DNA from: Xenorhabdus mauleonii
GTDB taxonomy: Bacteria; Pseudomonadota; Gammaproteobacteria; Enterobacterales; Enterobacteriaceae
DNA length: 64,000 bases
Assembly (NCBI RefSeq): GCF_900113945.1
Contig: NZ_FORG01000018.1
Location: forward strand, 23,251 to 87,250
Direction: 5' to 3'
Shown here: piece by piece, positions 1-10,366 of the stretch
How positions within the stretch are numbered: position 1 is the first letter of the stretch
Layout of the letters: every line of letters starts with the position of its first letter
The notes under the pieces: generated by a model
Database searches by the model: none
What the model was told of the DNA's origin: nothing
Seen by the model: only the letters and a program-made list of their open reading frames with translations
Position numbers and translations under genes: made by a program

Positions 1-57
1 TAAGGCACCAGGTTTTGATCCTGGCATTCCCAGGTTCGAATCCTGGTACCCCAGCCA
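1..57 (+). tRNA. tRNA-Gln (anticodon UUG), 5' end cut by window
   Basis: The 3' two thirds of a glutamine tRNA. The anticodon arm shows TTG as anticodon, and the T arm and acceptor 3' strand ending in CCA are identical to those of the complete tRNA-Gln at 189-263. The CCA end is encoded. The first ~18 bases lie outside the window. It belongs to a Gln-Met-Gln tRNA operon like the one beside ubiF in E. coli. Confidence 0.95.
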
Positions 58-97
58 TATCGCTGATAGTTATCAAAACTTCAAGAACATTGTAAAT

Positions 98-174
98 GGC
101 TACGTAGCTCAGCTGGTTAGAGCACAGCACTCATAATGCTGGGGTCACAGGTTCGATTCCCGTCGTAGCCACCA
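98..174 (+). tRNA. tRNA-Met (elongator, anticodon CAU)
   Basis: A 77-base tRNA with encoded CCA and anticodon CAT at 132-134. It has a normal G:C first acceptor pair (GGCTACG/CGTAGCC), which marks an elongator rather than an initiator methionine tRNA. It lies 40 bases after the first tRNA-Gln and 14 bases before the next, so all three are probably cut from one transcript. Confidence 0.93.
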
Positions 175-188
175 TTTACAAATCCAGT

Positions 189-263
189 TGGGGTATCGCC
201 AAGCGGTAAGGCACCGGATTCTGATTCCGGCATTCCCAGGTTCGAATCCTGGTACCCCAGCCA
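189..263 (+). tRNA. tRNA-Gln (anticodon CUG)
   Basis: A complete 75-base glutamine tRNA with anticodon CTG at 221-223 and encoded CCA. The acceptor strands TGGGGTA and TACCCCA pair, and the T arm equals that of the UUG isoacceptor at 1-57. It is the last tRNA of the operon. Confidence 0.95.
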
Positions 264-292
264 CGTTCTAGTAAGATGGAAGATTCATAAGG

Positions 293-313
293 CCACCAAG
301 AGGTGGTTTTTTT
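293..313 (+). terminator. Rho-independent terminator of the tRNA operon
   Basis: A 5-bp hairpin (CCACC at 293-297 with GGTGG at 302-306) is followed directly by seven T. It sits 30 bases after the last tRNA. From here to 642 I see no further gene. Confidence 0.75.
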
Positions 314-642
314 GTTTTTATGCCTTCAAACCTTTCTCATAAAAACCTCTGTATAACTCCCTATTCAATTACTTAATTAACATAAACTTTCACTCAATAT
401 TTAACCAACCGAAGTCCCCTCTTTAATCACACACGGCTTTATCAAAACCTGATAAATTTCATTGATTTCTCACTTGTCATTTTGTGCCATTCTCTCCACA
501 AAACATACGGCTTATCAAATAGTAGCCAAGCTCTATCTCCAGTATTGATGAACCGATTTTATTGTTGTTCACTGGCGGAGAAGTATCCACCGCCTTCATG
601 TTACTTAGCAATGTGTATTGTTGATTAAAATGAGGGATAAAT

Positions 643-1503
643 ATGAGTACACAAGATAATAAGCCTGATACATCAAGCGCAGAAAAAGATGGCATTGTCC
701 GTGTAACAACACCGGAATATGTCAAAGAATTGATTCAGGAGCATGCCCAAAGCCGCAACCATCCAGAGGCAACACTAAAAGATAAGGGATTTGTATCACT
801 AAGCAATGATATCAATAGCGATAGTGAAACAAGCGCATCAACTCCCAGAGCAGTAAAAACAGCCTATGATTTAGCTAATGCCGCGAATCAAAATGCGAAT
901 AATGCCAACGAGAATGCTGACAACGCAAACAAGAACGCCAATAACGCAAATGAAAATGCCAATACGCGCTTAGCGAAAGACCAAAACGGCGCAGACATAC
1001 CCAATAAAAAAGAATTTGTTAAAAACCTAGGATTGGAATCGTTAATGGGAGAATTTTCCTTACCAGTTGGGGTTCCCGTTCCTTGGCCAACAGAATCCGC
1101 TCCAGCAGGTTGGCTGATATGCAATGGCGACCCCTTTGATAAGACCAAATATCCGAAACTTGCCCTTGCTTATCCATCCGGGGTATTGCCTGATTTAAGG
1201 GGTGAATTCATCCGTGGATTGGATAATGGGCGTGGTGCAGATCCAGACAGAAAATTATTAACGCATCAAGAAGGAACCATCGTTTCAGGCTTTGATGACA
1301 ACGATACAGGTGATATCAGTTCTATTGGTGCACCTCAATATGCGTTTGGTGATCCCATGACACCTAAGCAGTGGGAGAATATCAAAGGCAAAAAATGGAT
1401 ATATTGGAATAAAAATAACATGTCAAACCGTTATGATTGGTGGGCTTATGTTTCAGCCCGCCCACGTAACGTCGCATTCAATTACATTGTAAGAGCGGCT
1501 TAA
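643..1503 (+). CDS. Orphan phage-type tail fibre protein with collar domain
   Basis: A 286-residue protein built like the distal part of a P2/Mu-type tail fibre. Residues 49-80 resemble the tail-fibre repeat (GFVSLSNDINSDSET, then TPRAVKTAYDLAN). Residues 82-107 are an Asn/Ala/Glu run with near-period NAN/NEN, probably a trimeric stalk. Residues 143-200 look like the phage tail collar domain (GVPVPWPTESAPAGWLICNG, PDLRGEFIRGLDNGRG). The C-terminus RPRNVAFNYIVRAA is typical of such fibres. The start has a good ribosome site (GAGGGA at 632-637). No other phage genes flank it and the N-terminal baseplate-attachment domain is absent, so it is either a remnant or a reserve fibre module for a phage or tailocin elsewhere. 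A function as adhesin is unproven. Confidence 0.8.
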   Translation: MSTQDNKPDTSSAEKDGIVRVTTPEYVKELIQEHAQSRNHPEATLKDKGFVSLSNDINSDSETSASTPRAVKTAYDLANAANQNANNANENADNANKNANNANENANTRLAKDQNGADIPNKKEFVKNLGLESLMGEFSLPVGVPVPWPTESAPAGWLICNGDPFDKTKYPKLALAYPSGVLPDLRGEFIRGLDNGRGADPDRKLLTHQEGTIVSGFDDNDTGDISSIGAPQYAFGDPMTPKQWENIKGKKWIYWNKNNMSNRYDWWAYVSARPRNVAFNYIVRAA

Positions 1504-1519
1504 TTTCAAGCTCACAATT

Positions 1520-1565
1520 AAGCCCGCAGATAAGCCTGCAGAAAACTGCGGGCTTATCATTTTCT
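1520..1565 (+). terminator. Terminator after the tail-fibre gene
   Basis: A 10-bp perfect stem (AAGCCCGCAG at 1520-1529 with CTGCGGGCTT at 1546-1555) is followed by a T-rich tract (ATCATTTTC). It lies 17 bases after the fibre stop codon. Confidence 0.7.
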
Positions 1566-1700
1566 ATGGCAATCTCGCCCCAGTATTCACTTTAGAAATT
1601 CAGATAGGCCAATCTCAACAGCAAACTCTGTCAATTCGTTGGAATTAGTACCATATTATTGAAGTACTCGTTTTTTGCTTTTCAATTAAAAGTGAGGTTA

Positions 1701-1868
1701 ATGATGAATACAAATCGAGATGATATTAACAAAGCGGCGGGAAAAATATTATTAGGCTTCAAAAGAATTAATCGGTTCGTGGATAACTATTTGCCATATC
1801 TTAGTGAAAAAGATAAAAAAGCCATTAAAGATCAAATAAATTTATTAAATGATAAACTTAAATCTTAG
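1701..1868 (+). CDS. Small protein of unknown function, 55 residues
   Basis: I do not recognise this gene. The reading frame extends upstream to 1659, but the tandem ATGs at 1701/1704 follow a Shine-Dalgarno-like AGTGAGG at 1691-1697, so I place the start there. The product is short, charged and predicted mostly helical (NRDDINKAAGKILLGFKRI, then a Lys/Asp-rich second helix ending NDKLKS). It has no signal peptide or membrane segment. It sits between the tail-fibre gene and ubiF and is followed by a hairpin at 1933-1950. It could be a phage-related accessory protein, but nothing in it shows this. Confidence 0.45.
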   Translation: MMNTNRDDINKAAGKILLGFKRINRFVDNYLPYLSEKDKKAIKDQINLLNDKLKS

Positions 1869-1932
1869 ATTTATCAGAACAAGCACAACAGAAATTTAGC
1901 GCTTCCACAACGATGCATAAAACCGGCAACAT

Positions 1933-1950
1933 CAGCCCCATGAGGGGCTG
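1933..1950. terminator. GC-rich hairpin between the small gene and ubiF
   Basis: A 7-bp perfect stem (CAGCCCC with GGGGCTG, loop ATGA). The T tract on the plus side is weak (GTTATT), so termination is likely but not certain. It separates the small gene from the convergent ubiF. Confidence 0.5.
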
Positions 1951-2013
1951 GTTATTCCAATCTATACTCACCCATTCATAACAACACGATTGCCTGACAA
2001 TAAGAAGAATCAA

Positions 2014-3210
2014 TCACAATCCCAAAGCATATTTCAGTGCAAGATTTTTCATTGCACCTGAACGCTGTGCCGCCATCAACGCCAAATTTCGTACTGTTTT
2101 CAACCCCGGCAAATCATTACTGAACGCAGTATGGAAAAGATCCATTCCCGCCTGCATCATCAAATTATCCGGCATCCTACGGCGCTGATAACGTTGCAGA
2201 ACCGTTAAAGAATCCCATTCCTCCAGCAATTCCCTGGCTTCCGTTAGTACTTTGAGTAATGCATCAACATCCCGATAGCCTAAATTCACCCCCTGCCCCG
2301 CCAAAGGATTGATGGTATGCGCCGCATCTCCCAACAAAACTAATCCTTCTCGTACATAACGGCTGGCGTGATGGCGAGTCAATGGGAACGAACCCGCGGC
2401 AATTGGGGTGACTTTACCGAGGCGGGCAGGAAATGCCTGAAAAATTTCCTGCTCAAGTTGAAGCATTGTCATTGATTGTAATTGGCGAATACGGGCAGGA
2501 GAATCGTACCAGACCAATGAAGCCCATTGATCAAACAGCGGCAAGAACGCTCTGGGGCCAGACGGGAAAAATTGTTGCCATGTCGTATCTTGTTGAGGTT
2601 TGTTAGTTTTGACTGTTATCAGCATGCACGACTGTCGATACTGCCATCCTTTACTGCCAATGCCTGCCAACTGGCGAACTTGAGAACGCGCCCCATCCGC
2701 GCCAATAATCAACCGGGTATCAATTTCAGTACCATCAGCCAATGTCACCAGCCATGTTTTATTCTGATGTTGGCGCTGCATAGATTGCAAGGCTGCGGGG
2801 CAAAATAGTGTCAAATTTGGATAACGGGGGAATTCTTGCCACAATGCCAATTGCAAGACACGGTTTTCAAGCATGTGCCCTAATTCTGGCAGCCCCAGAC
2901 TTTCTGCATCGAAAATAACATTAGAACCGTTTTGCTCCCACGTTTCCAATTTTCGATAAGGCGCGCTACGCATTTGCAGCACATTTTTCCACACGCCCAA
3001 TTGTTTTAATAAGTCCACAGAAGCACAGCTAATCGCAGATATGCGGACATCCGGTTCACTACCCGCATCGTAGGGTGCAGGAGACTGATGCTCCAACAAG
3101 GCAACACGCCAGCCTTCCTGCGCCAGTCCCAATGCTGTCGCGGCGCCAATCATGCCTGCGCCCACGACAACGATATCGAATTTCTGTTGTGGATTATTCA
3201 TATTCATCAT
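2014..3210 (-). CDS. ubiF: 2-octaprenyl-3-methyl-6-methoxy-1,4-benzoquinol hydroxylase
   Basis: Flavin monooxygenase of ubiquinone biosynthesis that adds the hydroxyl group before the last O-methylation. The 398-residue protein opens with the FAD dinucleotide-binding motif DIVVVGAGMIGAATALGL. It carries the DG-type motif in the middle (IIGADGARSQVRQLAG) and the second FAD motif near the C-terminus (LLGDAAHTINPLAGQGVNLGYRDVDA), all hallmarks of the UbiH/UbiF/UbiI family. Its place between the Gln/Met tRNA genes and miaB, on the opposite strand, is the same as in E. coli and decides for UbiF over its paralogues. Two tandem ATGs (3208-3210 and 3205-3207) could each be the start; the ribosome site is weak. 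Confidence 0.93.
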   Translation of the reverse strand: MMNMNNPQQKFDIVVVGAGMIGAATALGLAQEGWRVALLEHQSPAPYDAGSEPDVRISAISCASVDLLKQLGVWKNVLQMRSAPYRKLETWEQNGSNVIFDAESLGLPELGHMLENRVLQLALWQEFPRYPNLTLFCPAALQSMQRQHQNKTWLVTLADGTEIDTRLIIGADGARSQVRQLAGIGSKGWQYRQSCMLITVKTNKPQQDTTWQQFFPSGPRAFLPLFDQWASLVWYDSPARIRQLQSMTMLQLEQEIFQAFPARLGKVTPIAAGSFPLTRHHASRYVREGLVLLGDAAHTINPLAGQGVNLGYRDVDALLKVLTEARELLEEWDSLTVLQRYQRRRMPDNLMMQAGMDLFHTAFSNDLPGLKTVRNLALMAAQRSGAMKNLALKYALGL

Positions 3211-3404
3211 GCCATTAACTTATTGATTAAAATAGTGTACCGGAATTTTCGCTTTCCGGCTGTGAATATCCGGTGTTACAGTCTGGTCACTGGTGCCTCA
3301 AATGACTACAATAGCCGACAATATTATGCTAAATACACTATGTGCAATATGTTGCGCTTTTCAGTGTTGATGCATCATTCCACTGGAAACACCGGATACA
3401 CAAA

Positions 3405-4835
3405 ATGTCGACGATAAAAAAACTGTACATCAAAACTTGGGGCTGTCAGATGAATGAATACGATTCATCCAAGATGGCCGACCTACTGGAAACCACTCAC
3501 GGTTATCAGTTAACCGATGTCGCCGAAGAAGCAGATATCTTACTCTTGAATACTTGTTCAATCCGTGAAAAAGCTCAGGAAAAAGTCTTTCATCAACTTG
3601 GCCGCTGGAAAGGTTTGAAAGATAAAAATCCAGACATTATTATCGGCGTAGGCGGTTGTGTTGCTTCTCAGGAAGGGGATTACATCCGCCAGCGCGCACC
3701 TAGCGTTGATATTATTTTCGGGCCGCAAACCCTGCACCGTCTGCCTGAAATGATTAATCATGTAAAAGGTACTCACAGCCCTGTCGTTGATATCAGTTTC
3801 CCTGAAATAGAAAAATTCGACCGCCTGCCAGAGCCTCGCGCTGATGGCCCAACCGCATTCGTTTCTATCATGGAAGGCTGTAATAAATACTGCACATTCT
3901 GCGTTGTTCCTTACACCCGCGGGGAAGAAGTCAGCCGTCCTTGTGACGATATCCTGTTTGAGATCGCTCAACTGGCTGCACAAGGCGTACGTGAAGTTAA
4001 TTTGCTTGGTCAAAACGTAAATGCTTACCGCGGCGAAACGTTTGATGGGGATATCTGTACATTCGCCGAGCTGCTGCGTCTGGTTGCCGCCATTGACGGT
4101 ATCGACCGAGTTCGCTTTACCACCAGCCATCCCATTGAATTCACAGACGATATCATCGCTGTTTACGAAGATACGCCGGAATTGGTCAGCTACCTGCACT
4201 TGCCTGTCCAGAGTGGCTCTGATCGCATCCTGACGCTGATGAAACGCGCCCATACCGCCTTGGAATATAAAGGTATCATCCGCCGTTTACGCAAGGCCCG
4301 TCCAGATATTTTGATTAGTTCGGACTTCATCATTGGTTTCCCGGGTGAAACACAGGAAGATTTCGAAAAAACCATGAAGCTTATCGCAGATGTCAACTTT
4401 GACATGAGCTTCAGCTTTATTTATTCGGCCCGCCCGGGAACCCCTGCGGCTGATTTACCGGATGACGTTGATGAAGAAGAGAAAAAACAGCGCCTATACT
4501 TATTGCAACAACGTATTAATCAACAGGCCATGAGCTTCAGCCGTGCAATGCTTGGCAGTACCCAACGCATCTTGGTTGAAGGCCCGTCCCGCAAAAATAT
4601 CATGGAGCTTTCTGGCCGTACTGAAAATAACCGCGTGGTTAACTTTGAAGGTACACCGGACATGATTGGTAAATTCGTTGATGTCGAAATTGTTGACGTA
4701 TACGCTAATTCCCTGCGTGGTAAGGTTATCCGTACTGAAGATGAAATGGATCTGCGTATCCATGAATCACCTGAGTCAGTCATTGCCCGTACTCGCAAGG
4801 AAGATGAAATCGGCGTTGGATTTTATCAGCCTTAA
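3405..4835 (+). CDS. miaB: tRNA-2-methylthio-N6-dimethylallyladenosine synthase
   Basis: Radical-SAM methylthiotransferase that adds the 2-methylthio group to i6A37 of tRNAs reading UNN codons. The 476-residue protein starts [22 protein letters not shown], close to the E. coli sequence, so I use the ATG at 3405 although the frame opens earlier. Domains in order are an N-terminal methylthiotransferase domain with cluster cysteines ([21 protein letters not shown]), the radical-SAM motif CNKYCTFC at about residues 157-164, and a C-terminal TRAM RNA-binding domain. It is divergent from ubiF and is followed 24 bases later by ybeZ, the usual miaB-ybeZ-ybeY-corC-lnt order. Confidence 0.97.
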   Translation: MSTIKKLYIKTWGCQMNEYDSSKMADLLETTHGYQLTDVAEEADILLLNTCSIREKAQEKVFHQLGRWKGLKDKNPDIIIGVGGCVASQEGDYIRQRAPSVDIIFGPQTLHRLPEMINHVKGTHSPVVDISFPEIEKFDRLPEPRADGPTAFVSIMEGCNKYCTFCVVPYTRGEEVSRPCDDILFEIAQLAAQGVREVNLLGQNVNAYRGETFDGDICTFAELLRLVAAIDGIDRVRFTTSHPIEFTDDIIAVYEDTPELVSYLHLPVQSGSDRILTLMKRAHTALEYKGIIRRLRKARPDILISSDFIIGFPGETQEDFEKTMKLIADVNFDMSFSFIYSARPGTPAADLPDDVDEEEKKQRLYLLQQRINQQAMSFSRAMLGSTQRILVEGPSRKNIMELSGRTENNRVVNFEGTPDMIGKFVDVEIVDVYANSLRGKVIRTEDEMDLRIHESPESVIARTRKEDEIGVGFYQP

Positions 4836-4859
4836 TCGGCCCTAATATAGAGATAATCA

Positions 4860-5906
4860 GTGACACAAATAAACCCACAAGTAGCAACACAAGAAATCTT
4901 TCTGGAACCTGCGGACAATGAACGTCTAATGAGTCTGTGTGGACCGCTTGATGATAACTTGAAACAACTTGAGCGTCGTTTGGGGATAGAAATTAACCGC
5001 CGCGACAATCGTTTCAAACTGGTAGGCAAGCCATTGTGTGTTAACGCAGCTACTGGAATTCTGCGTCACCTTTATGTCGAAACAGCACCTATACGCGGCG
5101 TGATACCTGATATTGAACCTGAACAAGTTCATTTATCCATCACCGAAAGCCGCGTACTGGAACAAGCAGCAGAAAGTGTGCCCGAGTATGGCAAGGCTGT
5201 GAATATCAAAACCAAACGAGGGGTTGTGAAACCCCGCACCCCGAATCAGGCCCAATACATTGCCAATATCCTTACTCACGATATCACATTCGGTATCGGG
5301 CCTGCGGGAACCGGGAAAACCTATTTAGCCGTTGCGGCCGCTGTTGATGCGCTGGAACGTCAGGAAGTACGCCGTATCTTGCTGACGCGTCCCGCCGTTG
5401 AAGCGGGTGAAAAATTGGGTTTCCTGCCGGGTGATTTAAGCCAGAAAGTCGATCCTTACTTGCGCCCGCTTTACGATGCCCTATTTGAAATGCTGGGTTT
5501 CGAAAAAGTTGAGAAGCTTATCGAAAGAAACGTTATTGAGGTAGCCCCACTGGCTTATATGCGTGGACGTACCCTCAATGATGCCTTTATCATTCTCGAT
5601 GAAAGCCAGAATACCACCATCGAACAGATGAAAATGTTTTTGACCCGCATTGGTTTTAATTCCCAAGCGGTCATTACCGGTGACGTTACCCAGATTGACT
5701 TGCCAAGAGGGCAAAAATCAGGTCTGAGTCACGCAATCGAAGTGCTATCTGATGTAGATGAGTTGAGCTTTAACTTCTTGCATAGTGAAGATGTTGTTCG
5801 CCATCCGGTCGTTGCAAGAGTGGTTATCGCCTATGAAGAATGGGAAGCTGCAGAGCAAGTGCGTAAACAGGCTCTAAATGAAAAACGCAGACAGGAAGCA
5901 CAATGA
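4860..5906 (+). CDS. ybeZ: PhoH-family ATPase YbeZ
   Basis: Cytosolic P-loop NTPase of the PhoH-like family, thought to work with the endoribonuclease YbeY in RNA metabolism. The 348-residue protein begins at a GTG. An N-terminal RNA-binding-like region is followed by Walker A GPAGTGKT at about residues 149-156 and Walker [11 protein letters not shown] further on. It resembles E. coli YbeZ along its length ([20 protein letters not shown] near the start). Its stop overlaps the ybeY start by 4 bases (ATGA), which suggests coupled translation. Confidence 0.95.
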   Translation: MTQINPQVATQEIFLEPADNERLMSLCGPLDDNLKQLERRLGIEINRRDNRFKLVGKPLCVNAATGILRHLYVETAPIRGVIPDIEPEQVHLSITESRVLEQAAESVPEYGKAVNIKTKRGVVKPRTPNQAQYIANILTHDITFGIGPAGTGKTYLAVAAAVDALERQEVRRILLTRPAVEAGEKLGFLPGDLSQKVDPYLRPLYDALFEMLGFEKVEKLIERNVIEVAPLAYMRGRTLNDAFIILDESQNTTIEQMKMFLTRIGFNSQAVITGDVTQIDLPRGQKSGLSHAIEVLSDVDELSFNFLHSEDVVRHPVVARVVIAYEEWEAAEQVRKQALNEKRRQEAQ

Positions 5907-6370
5907 GTTCAGTCATATTAGATTTGCAAATTGCATGTGAAAATCCAGAAGGGCTTCCTGAAGAAGCCCTTTTCCAGCGCTGGCTGGAAGGTGTTCTGCC
6001 ACAATTTCAGGCAGAAAGCGAAGTGACAATTCGTTTGGTCGATGAGCCAGAAAGCCACGATTTAAACCTCACTTATCGCGGGAAAGATAAGCCGACGAAT
6101 GTGCTATCCTTTCCATTTGAAGCACCACCTGAAGTAGAATTGCCTTTGCTCGGTGATTTGATCATCTGTCGTCAGGTTGTTGAAAAAGAGGCAGAAGAGC
6201 AACAAAAAACCGTTGAAGAGCACTGGGCACATATGGTTGTTCACGGTAGCCTCCATCTTCTTGGCTATGACCATATTGAAGATGATGAAGCAGAAGAAAT
6301 GGAGTCTCTGGAAACGGAGATCTTACAAAAAATGGGTTATCCTGATCCTTATCTGATAGAAAAAGAATAA
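5903..6370 (+). CDS. ybeY: Endoribonuclease / rRNA maturation factor YbeY
   Basis: Metal-dependent single-strand endoribonuclease for 16S rRNA 3'-end maturation and 70S quality control. The 155-residue protein carries the zinc-binding signature of the family, His114-GSLH118-LLGYDH124, and the conserved TNVLSFPFE around residue 70. It overlaps the end of ybeZ by 4 bases and is followed 72 bases later by corC. Confidence 0.96.
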   Translation: MSSVILDLQIACENPEGLPEEALFQRWLEGVLPQFQAESEVTIRLVDEPESHDLNLTYRGKDKPTNVLSFPFEAPPEVELPLLGDLIICRQVVEKEAEEQQKTVEEHWAHMVVHGSLHLLGYDHIEDDEAEEMESLETEILQKMGYPDPYLIEKE

Positions 6371-6442
6371 CCACTGCTGACAATTTTATGTTAAACATTA
6401 CAGTCTATGATTTTATCAATGGGGAATTTTTATTAAAACGCC

Positions 6443-7321
6443 ATGAGCGACGACCATCCTTCAAGTAACGATAGCCCTGGCCCTAAGAAAGGCTTCTTTG
6501 CGCTTCTTAATCAGCTTTTTCACGGTGAACCGAAAAACCGTGATGATTTGGTTGAACTGATCCGTGATTCTGAGCAGAACGACCTTATTGATCCCGATAC
6601 CCGAGAGATGCTCGAAGGTGTAATGGATATTGCTGATCAACGCGTGCGTGACATTATGATCCCACGCTCACAGATCGTTACCTTAAAACGCAATCAATCT
6701 CTGGACGAATGTCTGGATGTTATTATCGACTCGGCCCATTCGCGCTTTCCTGTGATCAGTGAGGATAAAGATCATATTGAAGGCATATTGATGGCAAAAG
6801 ATCTCCTGCCATTCATGCGAACTAACACAGAACCTTTCAGCATCGATAAAGTGCTTCGTCAGGCTGTGGTGGTGCCGGAAAGTAAACGTGTTGACCGTCT
6901 GCTGAAAGACTTTCGTTCACAACGCTACCACATGGCGATTGTTATCGATGAATTTGGCGGAGTTTCTGGGCTGGTCACAATCGAGGATATCCTTGAACTG
7001 ATTGTGGGTGAGATAGAGGACGAATACGATGATGAAGAAGATAACGATATTCGTGCATTAAGCCGTCACTCTTATTCAGTGCGGGCATTGACCCAAATTG
7101 AGGATTTCAACGATACTTTTGGTACCAATTTCAGCGATGAAGAAGTTGATACTATTGGTGGGTTAGTCATGCAGGCATTTGGCCATCTGCCTTCCCGCGG
7201 AGAATCCATTGCCGTTGATGGCTACCTTTTCAAAGTGGCAATGTCTGATAGCCGTAAAATCATTCAGGTTCATGTAAAAATACCGGATGACGCTGAAGTT
7301 CCTAGTCTTGATAAACAATAA
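6443..7321 (+). CDS. corC: CorC (YbeX), CBS-domain protein
   Basis: Named for a role in Mg2+/Co2+ efflux with CorA; more recent views link YbeX to ribosome metabolism and magnesium balance. The 292-residue soluble protein has two CBS domains at about residues 66-190 ([53 protein letters not shown]), an acidic linker ([11 protein letters not shown]) and a C-terminal CorC/HlyC transporter-associated domain. No membrane segment is visible. It lies 10 bases before lnt in the same operon. Confidence 0.94.
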   Translation: MSDDHPSSNDSPGPKKGFFALLNQLFHGEPKNRDDLVELIRDSEQNDLIDPDTREMLEGVMDIADQRVRDIMIPRSQIVTLKRNQSLDECLDVIIDSAHSRFPVISEDKDHIEGILMAKDLLPFMRTNTEPFSIDKVLRQAVVVPESKRVDRLLKDFRSQRYHMAIVIDEFGGVSGLVTIEDILELIVGEIEDEYDDEEDNDIRALSRHSYSVRALTQIEDFNDTFGTNFSDEEVDTIGGLVMQAFGHLPSRGESIAVDGYLFKVAMSDSRKIIQVHVKIPDDAEVPSLDKQ

Positions 7322-7331
7322 TAGGATTTGG

Positions 7332-8861
7332 ATGAACAAAGCATCATTAACAAGTTGCCAGCGGCTGCGTGTCTTGCTGGCACTTTTATTCGGAGCCAGT
7401 GGAACACTGGCTTTTTCACCTTTTGATTTCTGGCCTGCCGCACTTGTTTCTCTGTTTGGCCTGCAAATCCTAACGTTAAACAGAACATCCCGTCAGGCTT
7501 TCATCATCGGCTTATGTTGGGGGCTTGGCTTATTTGGCAGTGGCGCAAATTGGGTTTATGTCAGTATTGCTGACTTTGGGGGAATGCCAACCGCCGTTAA
7601 CATTTTTTTGGTTATCCTGCTATCTGCCTATCTTGCTCTTTATCCGGCGCTATTTGCTGGTTTACTCAACCGTTTTTTCCCGGCTTCCAATCTTATCAGG
7701 CTAGTTGTTGCCAGCCCCGCTTTATGGCAATTGACCGAGTTCTTGCGTGGCTGGGTATTAACCGGATTTCCATGGCTACAATTCGGTTACAGCCAAATTG
7801 ACGGCCCGATGAAAGCTGTCGCGCCTATTTTGGGCGTAGAGGGTATTACCTTCCTGCTGATGATGATCAGTGGATTACTGGTTTTTGCCGCCACCCAGAA
7901 GAAAATTTTATCAGCCATTTTCGCCCTTGCCCTGCTGCTGTTGCCGTGGCCCATGCAACACTACCATTGGTATACCCTACAGCCGGAAAAAACGACAGAT
8001 ATCGCATTAGTTCAAGGCAATATTCCCCAATCCCTAAAATGGGAAACCTCGGCCCTTCAAACAACGCTAGACATCTACCTGGATAACAGCAAGCCTTTTA
8101 TTGGCAAGGTACCGATCATCATCTGGCCGGAATCAGCGATTCCCGATATTGAATACAACCAGAAAAATTTCCTCACCAAACTGGATGCCTTACTGAGGCA
8201 GCACCATACCAGCCTGATTACCGGTATTGTTGACGCCCGGCCAACGCTGGAGGGTTATAAGGCTTACAACAGCATTATCGTACTGGGTGAGAAAACGCCT
8301 TACCAATATCCAGACCTTATCCGCTACGATAAACATCACCTCGTGCCATTTGGTGAGTTTGTTCCACTGGAATCCATACTTCGTCCACTGGCGCCTTTGT
8401 TTAACCTGCCGATGTCTTCCTTTAGTCGCGGTGATTATATTCAGCCTCAACTGTCTGTTGCCGGGCACAATATTACTGCGGCTATCTGTTATGAAATTAT
8501 TTTGGGTGAACAGGTACGAGATAACTTCAAGCCTGACACAGAATTTTTACTCACCATTTCGAATGATGCGTGGTTCGGACGCTCTATTGGCCCATGGCAG
8601 CATTTCCAAATGGCCCGGATGCGCGCCCTTGAATTAGGCCGACCTTTGCTGAGGGGAACCAATAACGGTATCACGGCAGTTATTGAACCCGATGGCTCAA
8701 TTCAAGCTGAAATCCCGCAATTTACCCGGCAAGTATTGGCAGCCAAAGTGACTCCAGCTACAGGGATAACACCTTATTTCCGTTTCGGTAATTGGCCGAT
8801 ATGGGGAGCTACGGTACTGTTTCTCATTGTTGCTTTTATACGAAAACGCAACCGGATTTGA
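7332..8861 (+). CDS. lnt: Apolipoprotein N-acyltransferase
   Basis: Inner-membrane enzyme that adds the third acyl chain to the N-terminal cysteine of lipoproteins. The frame opens inside corC, but the ATG at 7332 follows AGGA at 7323-7326 and gives a 509-residue protein whose start matches the E. coli family. Several N-terminal membrane segments are followed by a periplasmic nitrilase-like domain. Its catalytic triad is seen in WPESAIPD (Glu), [14 protein letters not shown] (Lys) and ITAAICYEI (Cys). A last membrane helix ends RKRNRI. A hairpin follows at 8918. Confidence 0.95.
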   Translation: MNKASLTSCQRLRVLLALLFGASGTLAFSPFDFWPAALVSLFGLQILTLNRTSRQAFIIGLCWGLGLFGSGANWVYVSIADFGGMPTAVNIFLVILLSAYLALYPALFAGLLNRFFPASNLIRLVVASPALWQLTEFLRGWVLTGFPWLQFGYSQIDGPMKAVAPILGVEGITFLLMMISGLLVFAATQKKILSAIFALALLLLPWPMQHYHWYTLQPEKTTDIALVQGNIPQSLKWETSALQTTLDIYLDNSKPFIGKVPIIIWPESAIPDIEYNQKNFLTKLDALLRQHHTSLITGIVDARPTLEGYKAYNSIIVLGEKTPYQYPDLIRYDKHHLVPFGEFVPLESILRPLAPLFNLPMSSFSRGDYIQPQLSVAGHNITAAICYEIILGEQVRDNFKPDTEFLLTISNDAWFGRSIGPWQHFQMARMRALELGRPLLRGTNNGITAVIEPDGSIQAEIPQFTRQVLAAKVTPATGITPYFRFGNWPIWGATVLFLIVAFIRKRNRI

Positions 8862-8917
8862 CTTGCAGCGAATTTAACCTGTCATGTTCGGTAGTGCCTG
8901 TCTAAAAACGCCACATT

Positions 8918-8964
8918 ATCCAATCAGGGCATAATTAAGATGTCCTGATTGGATCTATTTCTTC
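8918..8964 (+). terminator. Probable terminator of the miaB-lnt operon
   Basis: An 11-bp perfect stem (ATCCAATCAGG at 8918-8928 with CCTGATTGGAT at 8944-8954) with a 15-base loop, followed by a pyrimidine-rich run (CTATTTCTTC). The rest of the 577-base gap up to gltI is AT-rich. It includes a tandem pair of 14-base repeats at 8994-9021 (CTTTTTATAGACCA twice) but no gene that I can see. Confidence 0.6.
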
Positions 8965-9438
8965 ATCCACTTTTACGTTTTCTACACTTCATCCTTTTTA
9001 TAGACCACTTTTTATAGACCACATCGATAACCTCCCCTCACTATCTACGCCATCAGAATCTGACACCAATAGAAATCAAACAATTCAGAATATAAAGTTA
9101 CAAAAATACAAAATAGAAAAATAAGTTGCTGAAAAGCTCAAACTGTGAACATCGTTCAATATTGCACCCTTTTGACTCCATATAAATGGAATTGTTTATT
9201 TATAGTGCGATACAGGTCGCGAATCCGAAACATTATTGTTTCAAAAAAGCAACATTATGAATTATTTTTTCACAGCGTATAAACATTGAATTTAAGAAAA
9301 ACGTTTCTATAGCTGGGATATTCTGTAACTGGAATGTTTTATAACTGGGATAGTGTGAGCTATAAGCGTAGAAACATAAATAATTACAAGCAAATCCGAT
9401 TTTGTAAAAAATACCCAAAAAAAAGAAAGGAGCTGTAT

Positions 9439-10326
9439 ATGCGTAAGTTGATGTTAACAATGATGTTGCTTAGCGCGGTAGGAGCTGCCCATGCTGAGGA
9501 GTTAACTGGAACGTTAAAAAAAGCGAAAGATAATGGCGTCATTGTTGTTGGTCACAGAGAATCATCAGTACCATTCTCTTACTATGACAATCAACAAAAC
9601 GTTGTTGGTTATTCTCAAGATTATTCCAATCTGATTGTTGATGCCGTCAAGAAAAAACTCGACATGCCAAACCTGCAAGTCAAGTTGATCCCCATTACCT
9701 CCCAAAATCGTATTCCTCTGTTACAAAACGGTACTTTCGACTTTGAATGCGGTTCAACCACGAATAACCTTGAACGCCAAAAACAAGCGGCATTCTCCAA
9801 CACTATTTTTTCCGTCGGAACTCGTCTGTTGACCAATAAAGACTCTGGTATTAAAGGATTTGACGATCTGGCTGGAAAAAATGTCGTTGTCACCTCAGGT
9901 ACAACTTCCGAAGTCCTGCTCAATAAGCTCAATGATGAGAAGAACATGAAAATGCGCATCATCAGCGCAAAAGATCATGGTGATTCATTCCGTACTCTGG
10001 AATCAGGGCGCGCCGTGGCCTTTATGATGGATGATGCATTACTTGCAGGAGAGCGTGCAAAAGCGAAGAAACCCGATCAGTGGATCATTGTTGGCAAACC
10101 ACAATCACAAGAAGCATACGGCTGCATGCTGCGTAAAGATGATCCGCAATTCAAGAAACTGATCGATGACACCATCGTAAAAGTACAAACCTCCGGTGAA
10201 GCAGAAAAAATGTTTGATCGTTGGTTCAAAGAGCCGATTCCACCTAAGAATCTGAACCTGAACTTCTCCATGTCAGATGAAATGAAAGCGTTGTTCAAAT
10301 CACCAAACGATAAAGCATTGGATTAA
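9439..10326 (+). CDS. gltI: Glutamate/aspartate periplasmic binding protein
   Basis: Periplasmic solute receptor of the GltIJKL amino-acid ABC importer. The ATG at 9439 has a strong ribosome site (AAAGGAGCT at 9426-9434) and gives 295 residues. A Sec signal peptide (MRKLMLTMMLLSAVGAAHA) is cut before EELTGTL. The mature part is a family-3 solute-binding protein (VGHRESSVPFSYYDNQQNVVG, FDFECGSTTNNLERQK, FRTLESGRAVAFMMDDALL). A hairpin with a T tract follows at 10367, before gltJ. Confidence 0.95.
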   Translation: MRKLMLTMMLLSAVGAAHAEELTGTLKKAKDNGVIVVGHRESSVPFSYYDNQQNVVGYSQDYSNLIVDAVKKKLDMPNLQVKLIPITSQNRIPLLQNGTFDFECGSTTNNLERQKQAAFSNTIFSVGTRLLTNKDSGIKGFDDLAGKNVVVTSGTTSEVLLNKLNDEKNMKMRIISAKDHGDSFRTLESGRAVAFMMDDALLAGERAKAKKPDQWIIVGKPQSQEAYGCMLRKDDPQFKKLIDDTIVKVQTSGEAEKMFDRWFKEPIPPKNLNLNFSMSDEMKALFKSPNDKALD

Positions 10327-10366
10327 GCAACGAACCGAACAACCTAATTTTATTGGCGTTACGGGT

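Noticed and set aside
1..1868. Integrated prophage with tRNA attachment site
   Set aside because: No integrase and no second copy of the tRNA 3' end between the fibre gene and ubiF.
8994..9022. Tandem 14-base repeats before gltI as regulatory iterons or CRISPR
   Set aside because: Only two copies with no spacers; likely a slippage duplication.
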